A DNA stretch of 64,000 bases from positions 189,500-253,499 of the forward strand of contig NZ_JBOITO010000003.1 in assembly GCF_050717635.1 (NCBI RefSeq), in the 5' to 3' direction. This DNA is from Clostridium_AD sp050717635. Lineage in GTDB: Bacteria; Bacillota; Clostridia; Clostridiales; Clostridiaceae. Positions 41,427 through 51,276 of the stretch are shown here, in pieces (position 1 is the stretch's first letter; the number at the start of each line of letters is the position of its first letter). The notes beneath the pieces were generated by a model. The model was not told the DNA's origin. It did not search any database and worked only from the letters and a program-made list of their open reading frames with translations. The position numbers and the translations under genes were made by a program.

Positions 41427-41508
41427 CTTGCTGCCTCCTTAGTAAAAATAAAATGATAGAGTTTAACTTGGTAAATAATTTAAATTTATTAAACAACAAG
41501 ATTATAAT

Positions 41509-41543
41509 CTTGTATTTATACAAGTATTATGTATATTTATACA
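41509..41543. promoter_or_regulatory. Two ARG-box-like operators between carA remnant and argC
   Basis: CTTGTATTTATACAAG (41509-41524) and TGTATATTTATACA (41530-41543), both close to the TGNATAWWWATNCA type of ArgR/AhrC box and 21 bases apart. A poorer third box is at about 41707. The rest of the 336-base gap holds only a possible promoter (TTGTCA...TATAAT near 41565-41591). Confidence 0.65.
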
Positions 41544-41762
41544 CAATACTTCACAAACAAAGATTTGTCAATATAAAACCTAGTCTATAATTAAGGTTAG
41601 GCTTATTCTGATTTTTAATGACTTTCAACGGTTTATATTGTAGACGGGTACAGTGTAAATGCAAAAATAGTAACTAATACAAATATATTTTAAGAATTAT
41701 ACCTTGCATATTTATTCGATGTAATGTATAGTTAATAAAAATGAAGCAAAGGGGATGAATAT

Positions 41763-42809
41763 ATGATAAAAGTTGGAATTGTGGGAGCGACTGGATATGC
41801 AGGAGTAGAACTTTTGCGATTACTACTCCAGCATCCTGAAGTTAAAGTAACAGAAATTGTATCACACTCATTTGAAGATAAAAATATCAGCGATATATAT
41901 GAGAGTTTCAATGAAAATTGTAAATTAATATGTAGTAGCTATACAGATTTTATGAAAACTGGTATTACAAAATGTGATTTGGTTTTTGCTGCATTGCCAC
42001 ATGGATTAAGTGAAGACATAGCTTTTAAATGCGATAGACAGGGAATCGTTTTTATAGATATAGGAGCAGATTTTAGGCTGGAAGACGAAGAATCCTACAA
42101 AAAATGGTATGGGCTAAGCTATAAACACAAGGCATTACATAGCAAAGCTCAATATGGATTACCAGAACTCTATAGAAAGCAAATAAAACAGTCGAGAATT
42201 ATTGCGAATCCTGGCTGTTATCCAACCAGTATTATCTTAGCGCTGGTTCCTGCTTTAAGAAAAACCCTAATTAGTTTAAGTTCAATAATTATTGATGCAA
42301 AGTCGGGTCTTACTGGAGCGGGAAGAGAACTGTCCTCCGCTAGTCATTATATAGAATGTAATGAGAGTATGAAAGCTTACAAAATTGGTTGCCATAGACA
42401 TACACCTGAAATAGAACAGGAACTTTCAAAGGCTGCAAACACTGAAATATTAGTAAATTTTACGCCTCATTTACTTCCTATAAATAGGGGGATATTGTCC
42501 ACTATATATTGCGATTTAGAGGTACCAATTACTTTAGAAGAATTAATAGAGCTTTATAGAAATTTTTACGCTGATGAGAAATTTGTAAGGGTCCTGGATA
42601 TAGGTAAGAGTGTAGAAATAAAAAATGTTAGAGGATCAAATTATTGCGACATAAGTCTTAATATAGATATTAGAACTAATAGACTTATTATTAATTCTAC
42701 AATTGATAATATGATTAAAGGTGCAGCAGGGCAAGCAATTCAAAATATGAACTTGATTTTTGGACTCGCAGAAAATTTAGGATTATGTTATATCCCTATG
42801 GTATTTTAG
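41763..42809 (+). CDS. argC: N-acetyl-gamma-glutamyl-phosphate reductase
   Basis: 348 residues. NADP fold VGIVGATGYAGVELLRLL at the N-terminus, catalytic Cys in ANPGCYPTS near 149, and HRHTPEIEQEL near 212. It reduces N-acetylglutamyl phosphate to the semialdehyde, the third step of ornithine synthesis. First of four arginine genes in the order argC-argJ-argB-argD. Confidence 0.95.
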   Translation: MIKVGIVGATGYAGVELLRLLLQHPEVKVTEIVSHSFEDKNISDIYESFNENCKLICSSYTDFMKTGITKCDLVFAALPHGLSEDIAFKCDRQGIVFIDIGADFRLEDEESYKKWYGLSYKHKALHSKAQYGLPELYRKQIKQSRIIANPGCYPTSIILALVPALRKTLISLSSIIIDAKSGLTGAGRELSSASHYIECNESMKAYKIGCHRHTPEIEQELSKAANTEILVNFTPHLLPINRGILSTIYCDLEVPITLEELIELYRNFYADEKFVRVLDIGKSVEIKNVRGSNYCDISLNIDIRTNRLIINSTIDNMIKGAAGQAIQNMNLIFGLAENLGLCYIPMVF

Positions 42810-42837
42810 CGAAAAATTTAGAATGGAGATGGGTTAA

Positions 42838-44055
42838 ATGAAAATTATTAATGGTGGAATAACTGCACCAATTGGATTTGTTGCAGCTGGTATACATTGT
42901 GGATTAAAAAAGAATATAAAAAAGAAAGACTTAGCGGTTATATATTCAAAAAAAATATGTACTGCCGCTGGGGTCTATACTACAAATAAAGTTAAGGGAG
43001 CCCCATTAATAGTAACAATGGAGCATTTAGAAAATTTAAAGGCTCAAGCAGTAATTGTTAATAGCGGAAATGCAAATACTTGTACTGGTTTAGTAGGATA
43101 TGAAAACGCAAGAAAAATGGCTCGACTTACTGCTGACAATTTAAATATTAAAGCAGAGGACGTAATTGTTGCATCCACAGGAGTTATAGGTGCTCATCTT
43201 AATATGGGACTCTTAAAAAAAGGCATACCTGAAGTTTGCATGAGCATTAGTAAGCAAGGGTATATTGATGCAAGAGAAGCAATTAAGACAACAGATACTG
43301 TTAAAAAGGATATAGGTATTGAGATTGATATAGCTGGTAAAAAAGTAACTATTGGCGCAATGGCAAAAGGATCTGGCATGATTCACCCTAATATGGCTAC
43401 CATGTTAGCATTCATAACTACGGATTTAGACATTGATGAAATCCTGCTAGTAGAGGCACTAAAGGAAAGTGTAAGTAAAACTTACAATATGATAAGTGTT
43501 GATGGGGATACAAGTACAAATGACATGACGGTGATCCTTGCAAATGGAATGGCAGAGAATCCAAAGATAACCCAAAAAGATATTAATTATAAAATATTTT
43601 TGGATGCGTTACAGTTTTTAAACACAGAGCTTGCAAAAAAAATTGCTAAAGATGGTGAAGGAGCTACAAAACTCATAGAAACTATTGTTAAGGGAGCAGT
43701 AACTTACGAACAAGGCGCAAAGATAGCAAAGGCTATAATTGCTTCAAGTCTTGTTAAAACTGCTATGTTTGGTGCAGATGCAAACTGGGGTAGAATTTTA
43801 TGTGCCATAGGTTATTGTGGAGAAGATATAAATCCAGACAGTGTTTCAATAAGCTTTGAAAGTGGTAAAGGCTATATTAAGGTATATGAAAATAGTCAAC
43901 CATTAGACTTTTCAGAAGAAAAAGCCAAGGAAATACTTTTAGAAAATGAAATACAAATTATTGTAGAACTTAATAAGGGCAATTTTGAAGCAGTTGCATG
44001 GGGCTGCGATTTGAGTTATGAATACGTAAGAATTAATGGAGATTATCGAAGCTAA
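42838..44055 (+). CDS. argJ: Bifunctional ornithine acetyltransferase / N-acetylglutamate synthase
   Basis: 405 residues. GGITAPIGFVAAGIHCGLK at the start, and KGSGMIHPNMATMLAF near 177-192, where the Thr after MA is the autocleavage nucleophile. ANWGRILCAIGY follows near 316. The autoprocessed alpha/beta enzyme recycles the acetyl group, which explains the lack of argA and argE. The start is ATG 42838 behind GGAGATGGG, 28 bases after argC. Confidence 0.95.
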   Translation: MKIINGGITAPIGFVAAGIHCGLKKNIKKKDLAVIYSKKICTAAGVYTTNKVKGAPLIVTMEHLENLKAQAVIVNSGNANTCTGLVGYENARKMARLTADNLNIKAEDVIVASTGVIGAHLNMGLLKKGIPEVCMSISKQGYIDAREAIKTTDTVKKDIGIEIDIAGKKVTIGAMAKGSGMIHPNMATMLAFITTDLDIDEILLVEALKESVSKTYNMISVDGDTSTNDMTVILANGMAENPKITQKDINYKIFLDALQFLNTELAKKIAKDGEGATKLIETIVKGAVTYEQGAKIAKAIIASSLVKTAMFGADANWGRILCAIGYCGEDINPDSVSISFESGKGYIKVYENSQPLDFSEEKAKEILLENEIQIIVELNKGNFEAVAWGCDLSYEYVRINGDYRS

Positions 44056-44077
44056 GTAGTAGAGGAGAATATTTAAA

Positions 44078-44944
44078 ATGGCTATTAGAGATAAAGTTAA
44101 GGCAGATATATTAATTCAAGCTCTTCCCTATATTCAGACACACTTTGGGAAAACTATTGTAGTTAAATATGGTGGGAATGCAATGATAAATGAAAGCTTA
44201 AAGGAAATGGTAATAAATGATCTAATTCTTTTGAGTTGTATAGGCATAAAAGTAGTAGTAGTTCATGGCGGGGGACCACAGATAAACAAATATTTAGGTA
44301 AGTTCGGTAAGAAATGTGAGTTTATTAATGGACTTAGAGTAACGGATGATGAGACTATGGAGGTTGTTCAGATGGTACTTGATGGTAAAGTAAATAAAGA
44401 AATTGTTGCTCTAATTGATAAAAATGGTGGAAAAGCTATTGGAATAAGTGGAATTGATGCTGGACTTTTAAAAGCAAAAAAGAAAGTGTACAGAGCTGAT
44501 GTAGACTTAGGTTTTGTAGGAGATGTAACATCTGTAGATGAAATGGTACTTATTAATTGTTTGAAAGAGGGCTATATACCGGTGGTATCTACAGTGGCTC
44601 TTGGGGAGGATGATTATAAACCATATAATATAAATGCAGATTATGCTGCTTCTAAAATAGCCGGAAAGTTAAAGGCTGATAAGCTTATACTTCTTACAGA
44701 TGTACCTGGAGTTTTAAGAGATTTTGAAGATGAAACAAGTCTTATATCTGAAATAGATATTAAGGATATCCATGTACTAAAAAAAGAAGGAATTATAAAA
44801 GGCGGAATGATTCCGAAAATCCAATGTTGCAAGCAAGCGATAGAAGAGGGTGTAAAAAGAACACATATTATTGATGGAAGAGTTCCTCATTCTATTCTAC
44901 TTGAAATGTTTTTAGACGAAGGCATTGGAACAATGATAAATTAA
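44078..44944 (+). CDS. argB: N-acetylglutamate kinase
   Basis: 288 residues of the amino acid kinase family: VVKYGGNAM near 28, VVVHGGGPQINKYL near 62, VDLGFVGDVTSV near 142, NINADYAASKIAGKLKADKLILLTDVPGV near 187 and KGGMIPKIQCC near 243. It has the N-terminal helix (VKADILIQALPYIQTHFG) of the hexameric, arginine-inhibited type, as expected for the argJ cyclic pathway. Confidence 0.95.
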   Translation: MAIRDKVKADILIQALPYIQTHFGKTIVVKYGGNAMINESLKEMVINDLILLSCIGIKVVVVHGGGPQINKYLGKFGKKCEFINGLRVTDDETMEVVQMVLDGKVNKEIVALIDKNGGKAIGISGIDAGLLKAKKKVYRADVDLGFVGDVTSVDEMVLINCLKEGYIPVVSTVALGEDDYKPYNINADYAASKIAGKLKADKLILLTDVPGVLRDFEDETSLISEIDIKDIHVLKKEGIIKGGMIPKIQCCKQAIEEGVKRTHIIDGRVPHSILLEMFLDEGIGTMIN

Positions 44945-44979
44945 ATACTCTAAAAAATATATAGAAAAGGGTGATTAAA

Positions 44980-46170
44980 ATGAATACTTCTTTAGAAATG
45001 GAAAAAGAACAAAAATATATAATGCAGAATTATGGTAGATTTCCAGTTGTAATTGAGAGTGGTAATGGCTGTAAATTATATGATGTAGATGGTAAAGAAT
45101 ATATAGATATGACTGGAGGTATAGGGGTTAGCTGTCTTGGATATAACAATGAAGGAATAAAAAATGCACTTCATGAACAAATAGATAAGATTCTTCACAC
45201 ATCAAATATTTTTTATAATCCAACTACTATAGAACTTGCAAAACAGCTAACACAACTTACGGAGATGTCTAAAGTTTTTTTTGGGAATTCTGGTGCAGAA
45301 GCAAATGAATGTGCAATTAAAATAGCTAGAAAGTATGGGTTTGATAACTATAATGGTAAGAAAAATAAAATTATCACATTAAAGAAGTCTTTTCACGGAA
45401 GAACAATCACTACACTTACAGCTACTGGACAAGATAAATATCATAAATACTTTCATCCTTTTACTAAAGGGTTTAAATATGTAGAAATGAACAATATGGA
45501 GGAAATGAAGGACGCACTTGATGATACCGTGTGTGCTGTAATGTTGGAAGCTATTCAGGGTGAAGGAGGGATTCACCCTATGAGCGTTGATTTTGCAAAA
45601 CAAGTGGAAAAACTATGTATGCAAACAGATACCCTACTTATTTTTGATGAGATTCAATCTGGTATTGGTAGAACTGGTAAATTCTTTGCTTATGAAGCCT
45701 TGGATGTAAAACCTGATATTGTAACTATAGCAAAAGGTTTAGGTGGCGGAGTTCCCATAGGCGCTGTTCTTTGTAATTCTAAAACCGGAAATGTGCTTGC
45801 TAAAGGCGATCACGGAAGTACTTTTGGTGGTAGTCCAATAGCCGCAGCGGTGGCAATTGAAGTATTAAGAGTGATTTCAGAAGATGGTTTTTTAAAAGAA
45901 GTTGAGAAAAAAGGGGTGTATATAACTGAAAAACTCAAAAATATGAACATAGATAAGATTAAAGAAGTTAGAGGTTCAGGACTTATGATAGGCGTAGAAT
46001 TAAACTGCAAGGTAAAAGAAATACTCAATTCATGTATACAAAAGGGAGTTCTTTTTCTAAGCGCGGGGGACTATGTGGTAAGAATGCTACCTCCTCTTAT
46101 AATAACCTATGAGGAAATAGATATAGCTTTGCAAACATTAGAAGAAGCAATTAATAGTATACAACCTTAA
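44980..46170 (+). CDS. argD: Acetylornithine aminotransferase
   Basis: 396 residues from the ATG at 44980 (AAAGGGTG site); the GTG at 44971 overlaps that site. PLP enzyme of the class III aminotransferases: FFGNSGAEANECAIKIARK near 99, HGRTITTLTATGQ near 139, IFDEIQSGIGRTGKFFAYE near 222, and the PLP Lys in TIAKGLGGGVPIGAVL near 251. It makes N-acetylornithine. End of the arginine operon with a strong terminator. Confidence 0.95.
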   Translation: MNTSLEMEKEQKYIMQNYGRFPVVIESGNGCKLYDVDGKEYIDMTGGIGVSCLGYNNEGIKNALHEQIDKILHTSNIFYNPTTIELAKQLTQLTEMSKVFFGNSGAEANECAIKIARKYGFDNYNGKKNKIITLKKSFHGRTITTLTATGQDKYHKYFHPFTKGFKYVEMNNMEEMKDALDDTVCAVMLEAIQGEGGIHPMSVDFAKQVEKLCMQTDTLLIFDEIQSGIGRTGKFFAYEALDVKPDIVTIAKGLGGGVPIGAVLCNSKTGNVLAKGDHGSTFGGSPIAAAVAIEVLRVISEDGFLKEVEKKGVYITEKLKNMNIDKIKEVRGSGLMIGVELNCKVKEILNSCIQKGVLFLSAGDYVVRMLPPLIITYEEIDIALQTLEEAINSIQP

Positions 46171-46171
46171 C

Positions 46172-46211
46172 AAAAGGTAGTGGGAGTAAAAAAATACTCC
46201 CACTACCTTTT
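46172..46211 (+). terminator. Terminator of argCJBD
   Basis: 17-bp perfect stem AAAAGGTAGTGGGAGTA / TACTCCCACTACCTTTT with T tail. Confidence 0.93.
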
Positions 46212-46263
46212 TAATAGAAAAAGTGGTTGTTTTAATAAGGAAAATTATTAAGTAAATTAGTAG

Positions 46264-46292
46264 TTGACTTCAATAAAAAAAAATGGTATTAT
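46264..46292 (+). promoter_or_regulatory. Promoter of the his operon
   Basis: TTGACT (46264-46269), 17-base spacer, TATTAT (46287-46292), 66 bases before hisZ. No T-box or leader peptide is apparent in the short leader. Confidence 0.65.
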
Positions 46293-46357
46293 CTTATAAA
46301 GTCACAGTGGTAAAGTATTAACGTAGTAAAGTAAAAGAGCATCTGAGGAGTGAAATT

Positions 46358-47626
46358 ATGAATAATTGGAAAACCCATATACCAGAAGGATCAAGAGATA
46401 TCCTTTTCGAGGATTGCAGTAATAAAATTGAGATTGTAAATAAACTTAGGAAATTATATATAACTAGTGGCTATTTAGAAGTACTATCCCCTACATTAGA
46501 ATTTTATGATGTTTTTCAAGGAGAAACTACATCTATTGAACAGGAAAAAATGTATAAACTTTTTGATAATGTAGGAAGAATATTGGTGTTAAGACCAGAT
46601 ATGACAACACCAATAGCAAGGATTGCGGCAACGAAGCTTAAAGATTCATTATATCCACTGAGAATATGCTACAGTGGAAACATATTTAGGGTGAATGAAA
46701 ATTGGGATGGGAAGATAAGTGAAGTCACTCAATCTGGAATAGAAATATTAGGAAGTGAAAGTCAAAAGTCAGATTCAGAGGTAATTATAACAGCCATTCA
46801 GGCTCTTCTTGCAATAGGGGTGAAAAAATTTGAACTTGAAATTGGCCAAGCTGAATTTTTTAAAGGCTTAATCGAGGATATAGAACTAGGTAGTGATGAA
46901 ATGGAAAAGTTAAGGGGACTAGTTGAAAGTAAGAATTTTGGAGCGCTACGAGAGTTTTTAGAAAAGAGTGAATCACGAGTTGGCATGGATAATTTAGAAG
47001 CTTTAAAAAAATTACCGGAACTATTCGGAGGTATTGAAATTCTTGCGAAGGCTAGAAGTTTAACAAAAAATAAAAGAGCAGTGGCAGCAATAGATACTAT
47101 AGAAAAAATTTATGAAAGAATAGAAAGCGTAGGACTTGGTGAATATATTTCAATTGATTTAGGAATGGTTCAGCAGATTGATTATTATACGGGCATTATT
47201 TTTAGAGGATATAGTAGTAAGGTTGGAACTACAATTATTAGTGGAGGAAGATATGATAATTTAATTGCAAAGTTTGGTGCGTCTATGCCAGCAGTTGGTT
47301 TTGCTATAGATGTGGACAACATCCTATCCGTTCTTGAAAAACAAGGGAATAATAATGAAATATTAAAACAGATTTTTCTTATTCATTATGAAAATTCGCA
47401 AGTAGGAAGTGCTTGCACGCTTGCATCACTGATTAGAGCAAAAGGATTTATTGCAGAGCTTGGCCTATTTGAAGATAAAGAAAAGGCTTTGAATTATGGA
47501 CAGCAAAAGAATATAGATAAAATGATATGTATGTATGAAAATGAAAATGTCCAAATAATAGATATTAAAAGCAAGAAATGCTGGAGCGAGGATTTAGAGA
47601 AATTTATTGTGAGTTTGGGGGAATAA
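46358..47626 (+). CDS. hisZ: ATP phosphoribosyltransferase regulatory subunit
   Basis: 422 residues resembling the catalytic core of histidyl-tRNA synthetase: PEGSRDILFEDC, SPTLEFYDVF, the motif-2-like LRPDMTTPIARIAA, RICYSGNIFRVNE and YYTGIIFRGY. It is required with the short HisG for histidine-inhibited phosphoribosyl transfer and does not charge tRNA. First gene of the operon; its stop overlaps or abuts the hisG start. Confidence 0.92.
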   Translation: MNNWKTHIPEGSRDILFEDCSNKIEIVNKLRKLYITSGYLEVLSPTLEFYDVFQGETTSIEQEKMYKLFDNVGRILVLRPDMTTPIARIAATKLKDSLYPLRICYSGNIFRVNENWDGKISEVTQSGIEILGSESQKSDSEVIITAIQALLAIGVKKFELEIGQAEFFKGLIEDIELGSDEMEKLRGLVESKNFGALREFLEKSESRVGMDNLEALKKLPELFGGIEILAKARSLTKNKRAVAAIDTIEKIYERIESVGLGEYISIDLGMVQQIDYYTGIIFRGYSSKVGTTIISGGRYDNLIAKFGASMPAVGFAIDVDNILSVLEKQGNNNEILKQIFLIHYENSQVGSACTLASLIRAKGFIAELGLFEDKEKALNYGQQKNIDKMICMYENENVQIIDIKSKKCWSEDLEKFIVSLGE

Positions 47627-47628
47627 TG

Positions 47629-48279
47629 ATGAAAGCAATTCGGATAGCATTAACAAAAGGAAGACTGGAAAAGTACGCTATTAAAATGTTTGAAGATATT
47701 GGAGTAGATTGTACGCAGCTACGACACAAGGGAAGAAAATTAATCCTAGTGGATGAGAAAAATAATATAGAATTTGTGCTAGTGAAATCCACAGATGTTT
47801 TGACCTACGTAGAACACGGGGCTGCAGATATAGGAATTGTTGGCAAAGATACTTTAATGGAACAAAATAAAGATTATTATGAAGTTGTAGATTTAAAAGT
47901 TGGGAAATGTATATTCGCTGTGGCGGCCCTACCAAGTTTTAAAAGCTATGATGGATACAATCGCAAAAAGATAGCTACTAAATATCCAACAGTAGCAAAA
48001 GAATATTTTAAGAAAAACAATGAAGATGTAGAAATTATAAAACTTGATGGATCGGTGGAACTTGCTCCTATATTAAAATTATCAGATGCAATAGTAGATT
48101 TGGTTGAAACTGGAGATACATTAAAAGAAAATGGACTAATTATAATAGAAAAAATCTGTGATATTAGTGCAAGAATGATTGTAAATAGAGCAAGTATGAA
48201 AATGAAAAAAGAGAAAATAAGCAACTTAATATTGAAGGTTCAAGAATATGTAGATAAAAATGAGGTGTCAGTATTATGA
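47629..48279 (+). CDS. hisG: ATP phosphoribosyltransferase, short form
   Basis: 216 residues from the second ATG (47629), 6 bases after GGGGGA. IRIALTKGRLEKYAIKMF at the N-terminus, ADIGIVGKDTLME near 77, KIATKYPTVAKEYF near 111, and the PRPP loop DAIVDLVETGDTLKENGL near 154. It lacks the C-terminal regulatory domain of long HisG, which is why HisZ is encoded beside it. It overlaps hisD by 4 bases (ATGA). Confidence 0.95.
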   Translation: MKAIRIALTKGRLEKYAIKMFEDIGVDCTQLRHKGRKLILVDEKNNIEFVLVKSTDVLTYVEHGAADIGIVGKDTLMEQNKDYYEVVDLKVGKCIFAVAALPSFKSYDGYNRKKIATKYPTVAKEYFKKNNEDVEIIKLDGSVELAPILKLSDAIVDLVETGDTLKENGLIIIEKICDISARMIVNRASMKMKKEKISNLILKVQEYVDKNEVSVL

Positions 48280-49571
48280 TAAAAATTATAAAAGCAAAGA
48301 GCAACGTAGGAAAAGAACATATGGAAAATATTAAAAAAAGAGCAGAAGACATTCAAAAGGATGTGAATACTGTGGTGGATAAAATTTTACAAGATGTAAA
48401 AAGTAGAGGCGATGAAGCCATAATACAGTACACACAAAAATTTGATAGTAAATTTATTACTAAGGAAAATCTTATTGTATCAGAGGAAGAAATTAAGAAT
48501 GCCTATAAAATGGTAGATAAGGATTTCCTAGATGCAATTAACCTAGCAAAGAAAAATGTGACGCAGTTTCATGAAAAACAAATAAGAAACCCCTTTATGA
48601 TGACAAAACAAAAGGGAGTTATTTTAGGACAAACAGTTAGAGGCGTAGAAAGTGCAGGTATATATGTACCCGGTGGCACAGCGGTATATCCGTCCTCAGT
48701 TATTATGAATGCAATTCCAGCAAAGGTGGCAGGTGTTGAAAATCTAGTAATGGTGACACCACCACTAGCGGATGGAAGTATTAACCCACATATCTTAGTA
48801 GCGGCAGACATAGCAGGTGTAGGCAAGATATATAAAGTAGGTGGTGCACAAGCAATAGCTGGTCTTGCTTTTGGAACAGAAAGTATTTCTAAGGTGGATA
48901 AAATTGTGGGGCCAGGAAATATATACGTGGCCATGGCCAAAAGAAGTGTATTTGGATATGTAGATATAGATATGATTGCGGGGCCAAGTGAAATACTAAT
49001 TATTGCAGATGAAACTGCAAATGAAAAATTCATTGCTGCTGATTTAATGTCTCAAGCAGAGCATGATGTACTTGCATCAGCAATGCTAATAACAACATCT
49101 AAAGACCTTGCAGAAAAGGTAGTAAAAGAATTAGAAGTACAGATAAAAACTATGAGCCGAAAAAATATTATTAAAGAGTCTCTGTTAAAATATGGAGTTA
49201 TTTTAATTGTTGATACTATAAATGAGGCTATAGAACTGGCTAATAAAATTGCACCAGAACATCTTGAAGTTTTAGTTGAAAGTCCATTTGATTTTTTAGG
49301 AAGTATAAAAAATGCAGGTTCTATATTTTTAGGTGAGTATTCGCCAGAACCACTAGGTGATTATGTTGCAGGACCTAATCATGTTCTTCCAACCGGTGGA
49401 ACTTCAAGATTCTTTTCGCCATTATCTGTAGATGATTTTATTAAAAAATCAAGTTATATATACTATACAAAGGAAGCTTTAGGTGAGGTCAAGGATAAGG
49501 TAATAAAACTTACAGAGGTTGAAGGGCTAACTGCTCATGGAAATTCTATAAAAGTGAGGTTTGAAAAATGA
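48276..49571 (+). CDS. hisD: Histidinol dehydrogenase
   Basis: 431 residues. VRGVESAGIYVPGGTAVYPSSVIMN near 115, VGGAQAIAGLAFGT near 188, KVDKIVGPGN near 206, SQAEHDVLASA near 257 with the metal Gln/His, and GPNHVLPTGGTSRF near 366. It performs the last two oxidations to histidine with NAD+ and Zn. ATGA overlaps with both hisG and hisC. Confidence 0.96.
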   Translation: MIKIIKAKSNVGKEHMENIKKRAEDIQKDVNTVVDKILQDVKSRGDEAIIQYTQKFDSKFITKENLIVSEEEIKNAYKMVDKDFLDAINLAKKNVTQFHEKQIRNPFMMTKQKGVILGQTVRGVESAGIYVPGGTAVYPSSVIMNAIPAKVAGVENLVMVTPPLADGSINPHILVAADIAGVGKIYKVGGAQAIAGLAFGTESISKVDKIVGPGNIYVAMAKRSVFGYVDIDMIAGPSEILIIADETANEKFIAADLMSQAEHDVLASAMLITTSKDLAEKVVKELEVQIKTMSRKNIIKESLLKYGVILIVDTINEAIELANKIAPEHLEVLVESPFDFLGSIKNAGSIFLGEYSPEPLGDYVAGPNHVLPTGGTSRFFSPLSVDDFIKKSSYIYYTKEALGEVKDKVIKLTEVEGLTAHGNSIKVRFEK

Positions 49572-50617
49572 TACAGGACTTATTTAGAAGTGATCTAAGA
49601 AATTTTAAAGCTTATGAACCCTCCAAAACTGATTATAAAGTAAGGTTAGATGCCAATGAAAATTTTAGTAACCTTTCTCAAGAGATAAGGACAAAGATAG
49701 GTTGGGCAATTGAGGAATCTATTTTTAATAGATACCCTGATCCAGCTGCCTTGGAGGTATGCGAACACTATGCACAGTATGCAAATGTAAAGAGTATAAA
49801 TATAATGGCAGGGAATGGTTCAGATGAATGCATACAAATCATTACTAATACTTTCTTAAATACAGGTGATAAGGTAGCAATGCAAAGTCCTGATTTTTCA
49901 ATGTATGCACTATATACTAAAGTTGCAGGTGGAATACCAATTGAGTTTCCACTTGATGATGAGTTGAAATTGGATGTAGAAGGTTTTATTTCAATGGTAA
50001 AAAAAGAAAAAGTTAAAATAGTGTTTTTATCCAATCCTAATAATCCTACTGGTGGAATTATTTCAAGAGAGAATATTATTAAAATAATTGAAGAATGCAA
50101 TTGTATTGTGGTTATTGATGAAGCTTATTATGAATTTTATGGAAAAAGTGTAACGGATTTAATCGAGCAGTATGAAAATTTAATTGTACTTAGAACCTGT
50201 TCTAAGTTTGGACTTGCAGCAGTTAGGATAGGATTTTTAATTACTGGTAGTGTTCTAATGGGAGAACTTAAAAAAGTAAAACCTCCTTATAATGTGAATG
50301 CAATTTCTCAGAGTATTACTTCTGTTATTTTAAAAGATTCGGAAATTATAAGTAAAAATATAGAACGTATACTTATAGAGAAAAAGTATTTATTACAAGG
50401 ATTAAATAATATTCTTAGAATAAAAATCTATAAATCAGAAGCCAATTTTATATTGATCCAATTTGAAGATGCACAAAAGATTAAAGAAAAACTTTTAGAG
50501 CTAAGTATAAATGTGAGAAGTTATGCTTCTGGTAGATTGAAAAATTGTTTAAGAATAACAGTTGGCAGCAGAGAAGAAAACCTAAAATTATTAGACAATA
50601 TTTCCCAGGAAAAGTAA
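49568..50617 (+). CDS. hisC: Histidinol-phosphate aminotransferase
   Basis: 349 residues, class I/II PLP enzyme. RLDANENFSNL near 28, GNGSDECIQIITNTFL near 80, LSNPNNPTGGI near 154, VIDEAYYEFYG near 181, and the PLP Lys in RTCSKFGLAAVRIGF near 211. It converts imidazole acetol phosphate to histidinol phosphate with glutamate. Coupled to hisD by ATGA. Confidence 0.94.
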   Translation: MIQDLFRSDLRNFKAYEPSKTDYKVRLDANENFSNLSQEIRTKIGWAIEESIFNRYPDPAALEVCEHYAQYANVKSINIMAGNGSDECIQIITNTFLNTGDKVAMQSPDFSMYALYTKVAGGIPIEFPLDDELKLDVEGFISMVKKEKVKIVFLSNPNNPTGGIISRENIIKIIEECNCIVVIDEAYYEFYGKSVTDLIEQYENLIVLRTCSKFGLAAVRIGFLITGSVLMGELKKVKPPYNVNAISQSITSVILKDSEIISKNIERILIEKKYLLQGLNNILRIKIYKSEANFILIQFEDAQKIKEKLLELSINVRSYASGRLKNCLRITVGSREENLKLLDNISQEK

Positions 50618-50672
50618 AAAAATATATATGGTTAAGTATATTTGTATTTTGAAAATTAAGGGAGTGATATAA

Positions 50673-51263
50673 GTGATTATAAGAGAATCGAAAATTTTGA
50701 GAGAAAGTAAAGAAACAAAAATAGATTTAAGTCTAAATTTAGATGGATGTGGAAAATATGAAGGAGACACAGGCATAGGTTTTTTTGATCATATGTTATG
50801 TCTTTTTGCAAAACAAGGACTTTTGGATTTATATGTAGAGGTACAAGGGGATTTAAATGTAGACTCCCATCATACAATTGAAGATGTAGGGATAGTACTT
50901 GGAAGTGCTATTAAGAAAGCAATGAAGGGCAAAGAGGGGATTAAGAGATATGGAACTAGTTTTGTACCAATGGATGAAACACTTGCTACAGTGTCCCTAG
51001 ATCTTAGTGGTAGAGCGTTCCTTGTATTCGAAGGAAACTTTACTGTAGATAGGCTTGGAAGCTTTGATACAGAAATGGTAGAAGAATTTTTCAGAGCTGT
51101 TGCAGCTAATGCAGGAATTACGCTTCATGCAAGAATTATTTATGGAAAAAATAATCATCATATGGTTGAGGCACTATTCAAGGCTTTTGGAAAAGCCTTA
51201 AGTGAAGCACTTACCTATGACGAACGGATAAAAGGAGTACTATCTACAAAAGGATTTTTATAA
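50673..51263 (+). CDS. hisB: Imidazoleglycerol-phosphate dehydratase
   Basis: 196 residues, monofunctional. The start is GTG 50673 behind AAGGGAGTG. Both metal motifs are present, DSHHTIEDVGI near 65 and NNHHMVEALFK near 162, plus GFFDHML near 36. The histidinol-phosphatase domain of enterobacterial HisB is missing, and no separate phosphatase gene lies in the operon, as usual in clostridia. Confidence 0.95.
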   Translation: MIIRESKILRESKETKIDLSLNLDGCGKYEGDTGIGFFDHMLCLFAKQGLLDLYVEVQGDLNVDSHHTIEDVGIVLGSAIKKAMKGKEGIKRYGTSFVPMDETLATVSLDLSGRAFLVFEGNFTVDRLGSFDTEMVEEFFRAVAANAGITLHARIIYGKNNHHMVEALFKAFGKALSEALTYDERIKGVLSTKGFL

Positions 51264-51276
51264 GGAGGGGAATAGT

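Noticed and set aside
46293..46357. T-box or attenuator in the his leader
   Set aside because: The leader is only about 60 bases with no T-box sequence, His-codon run or terminator.
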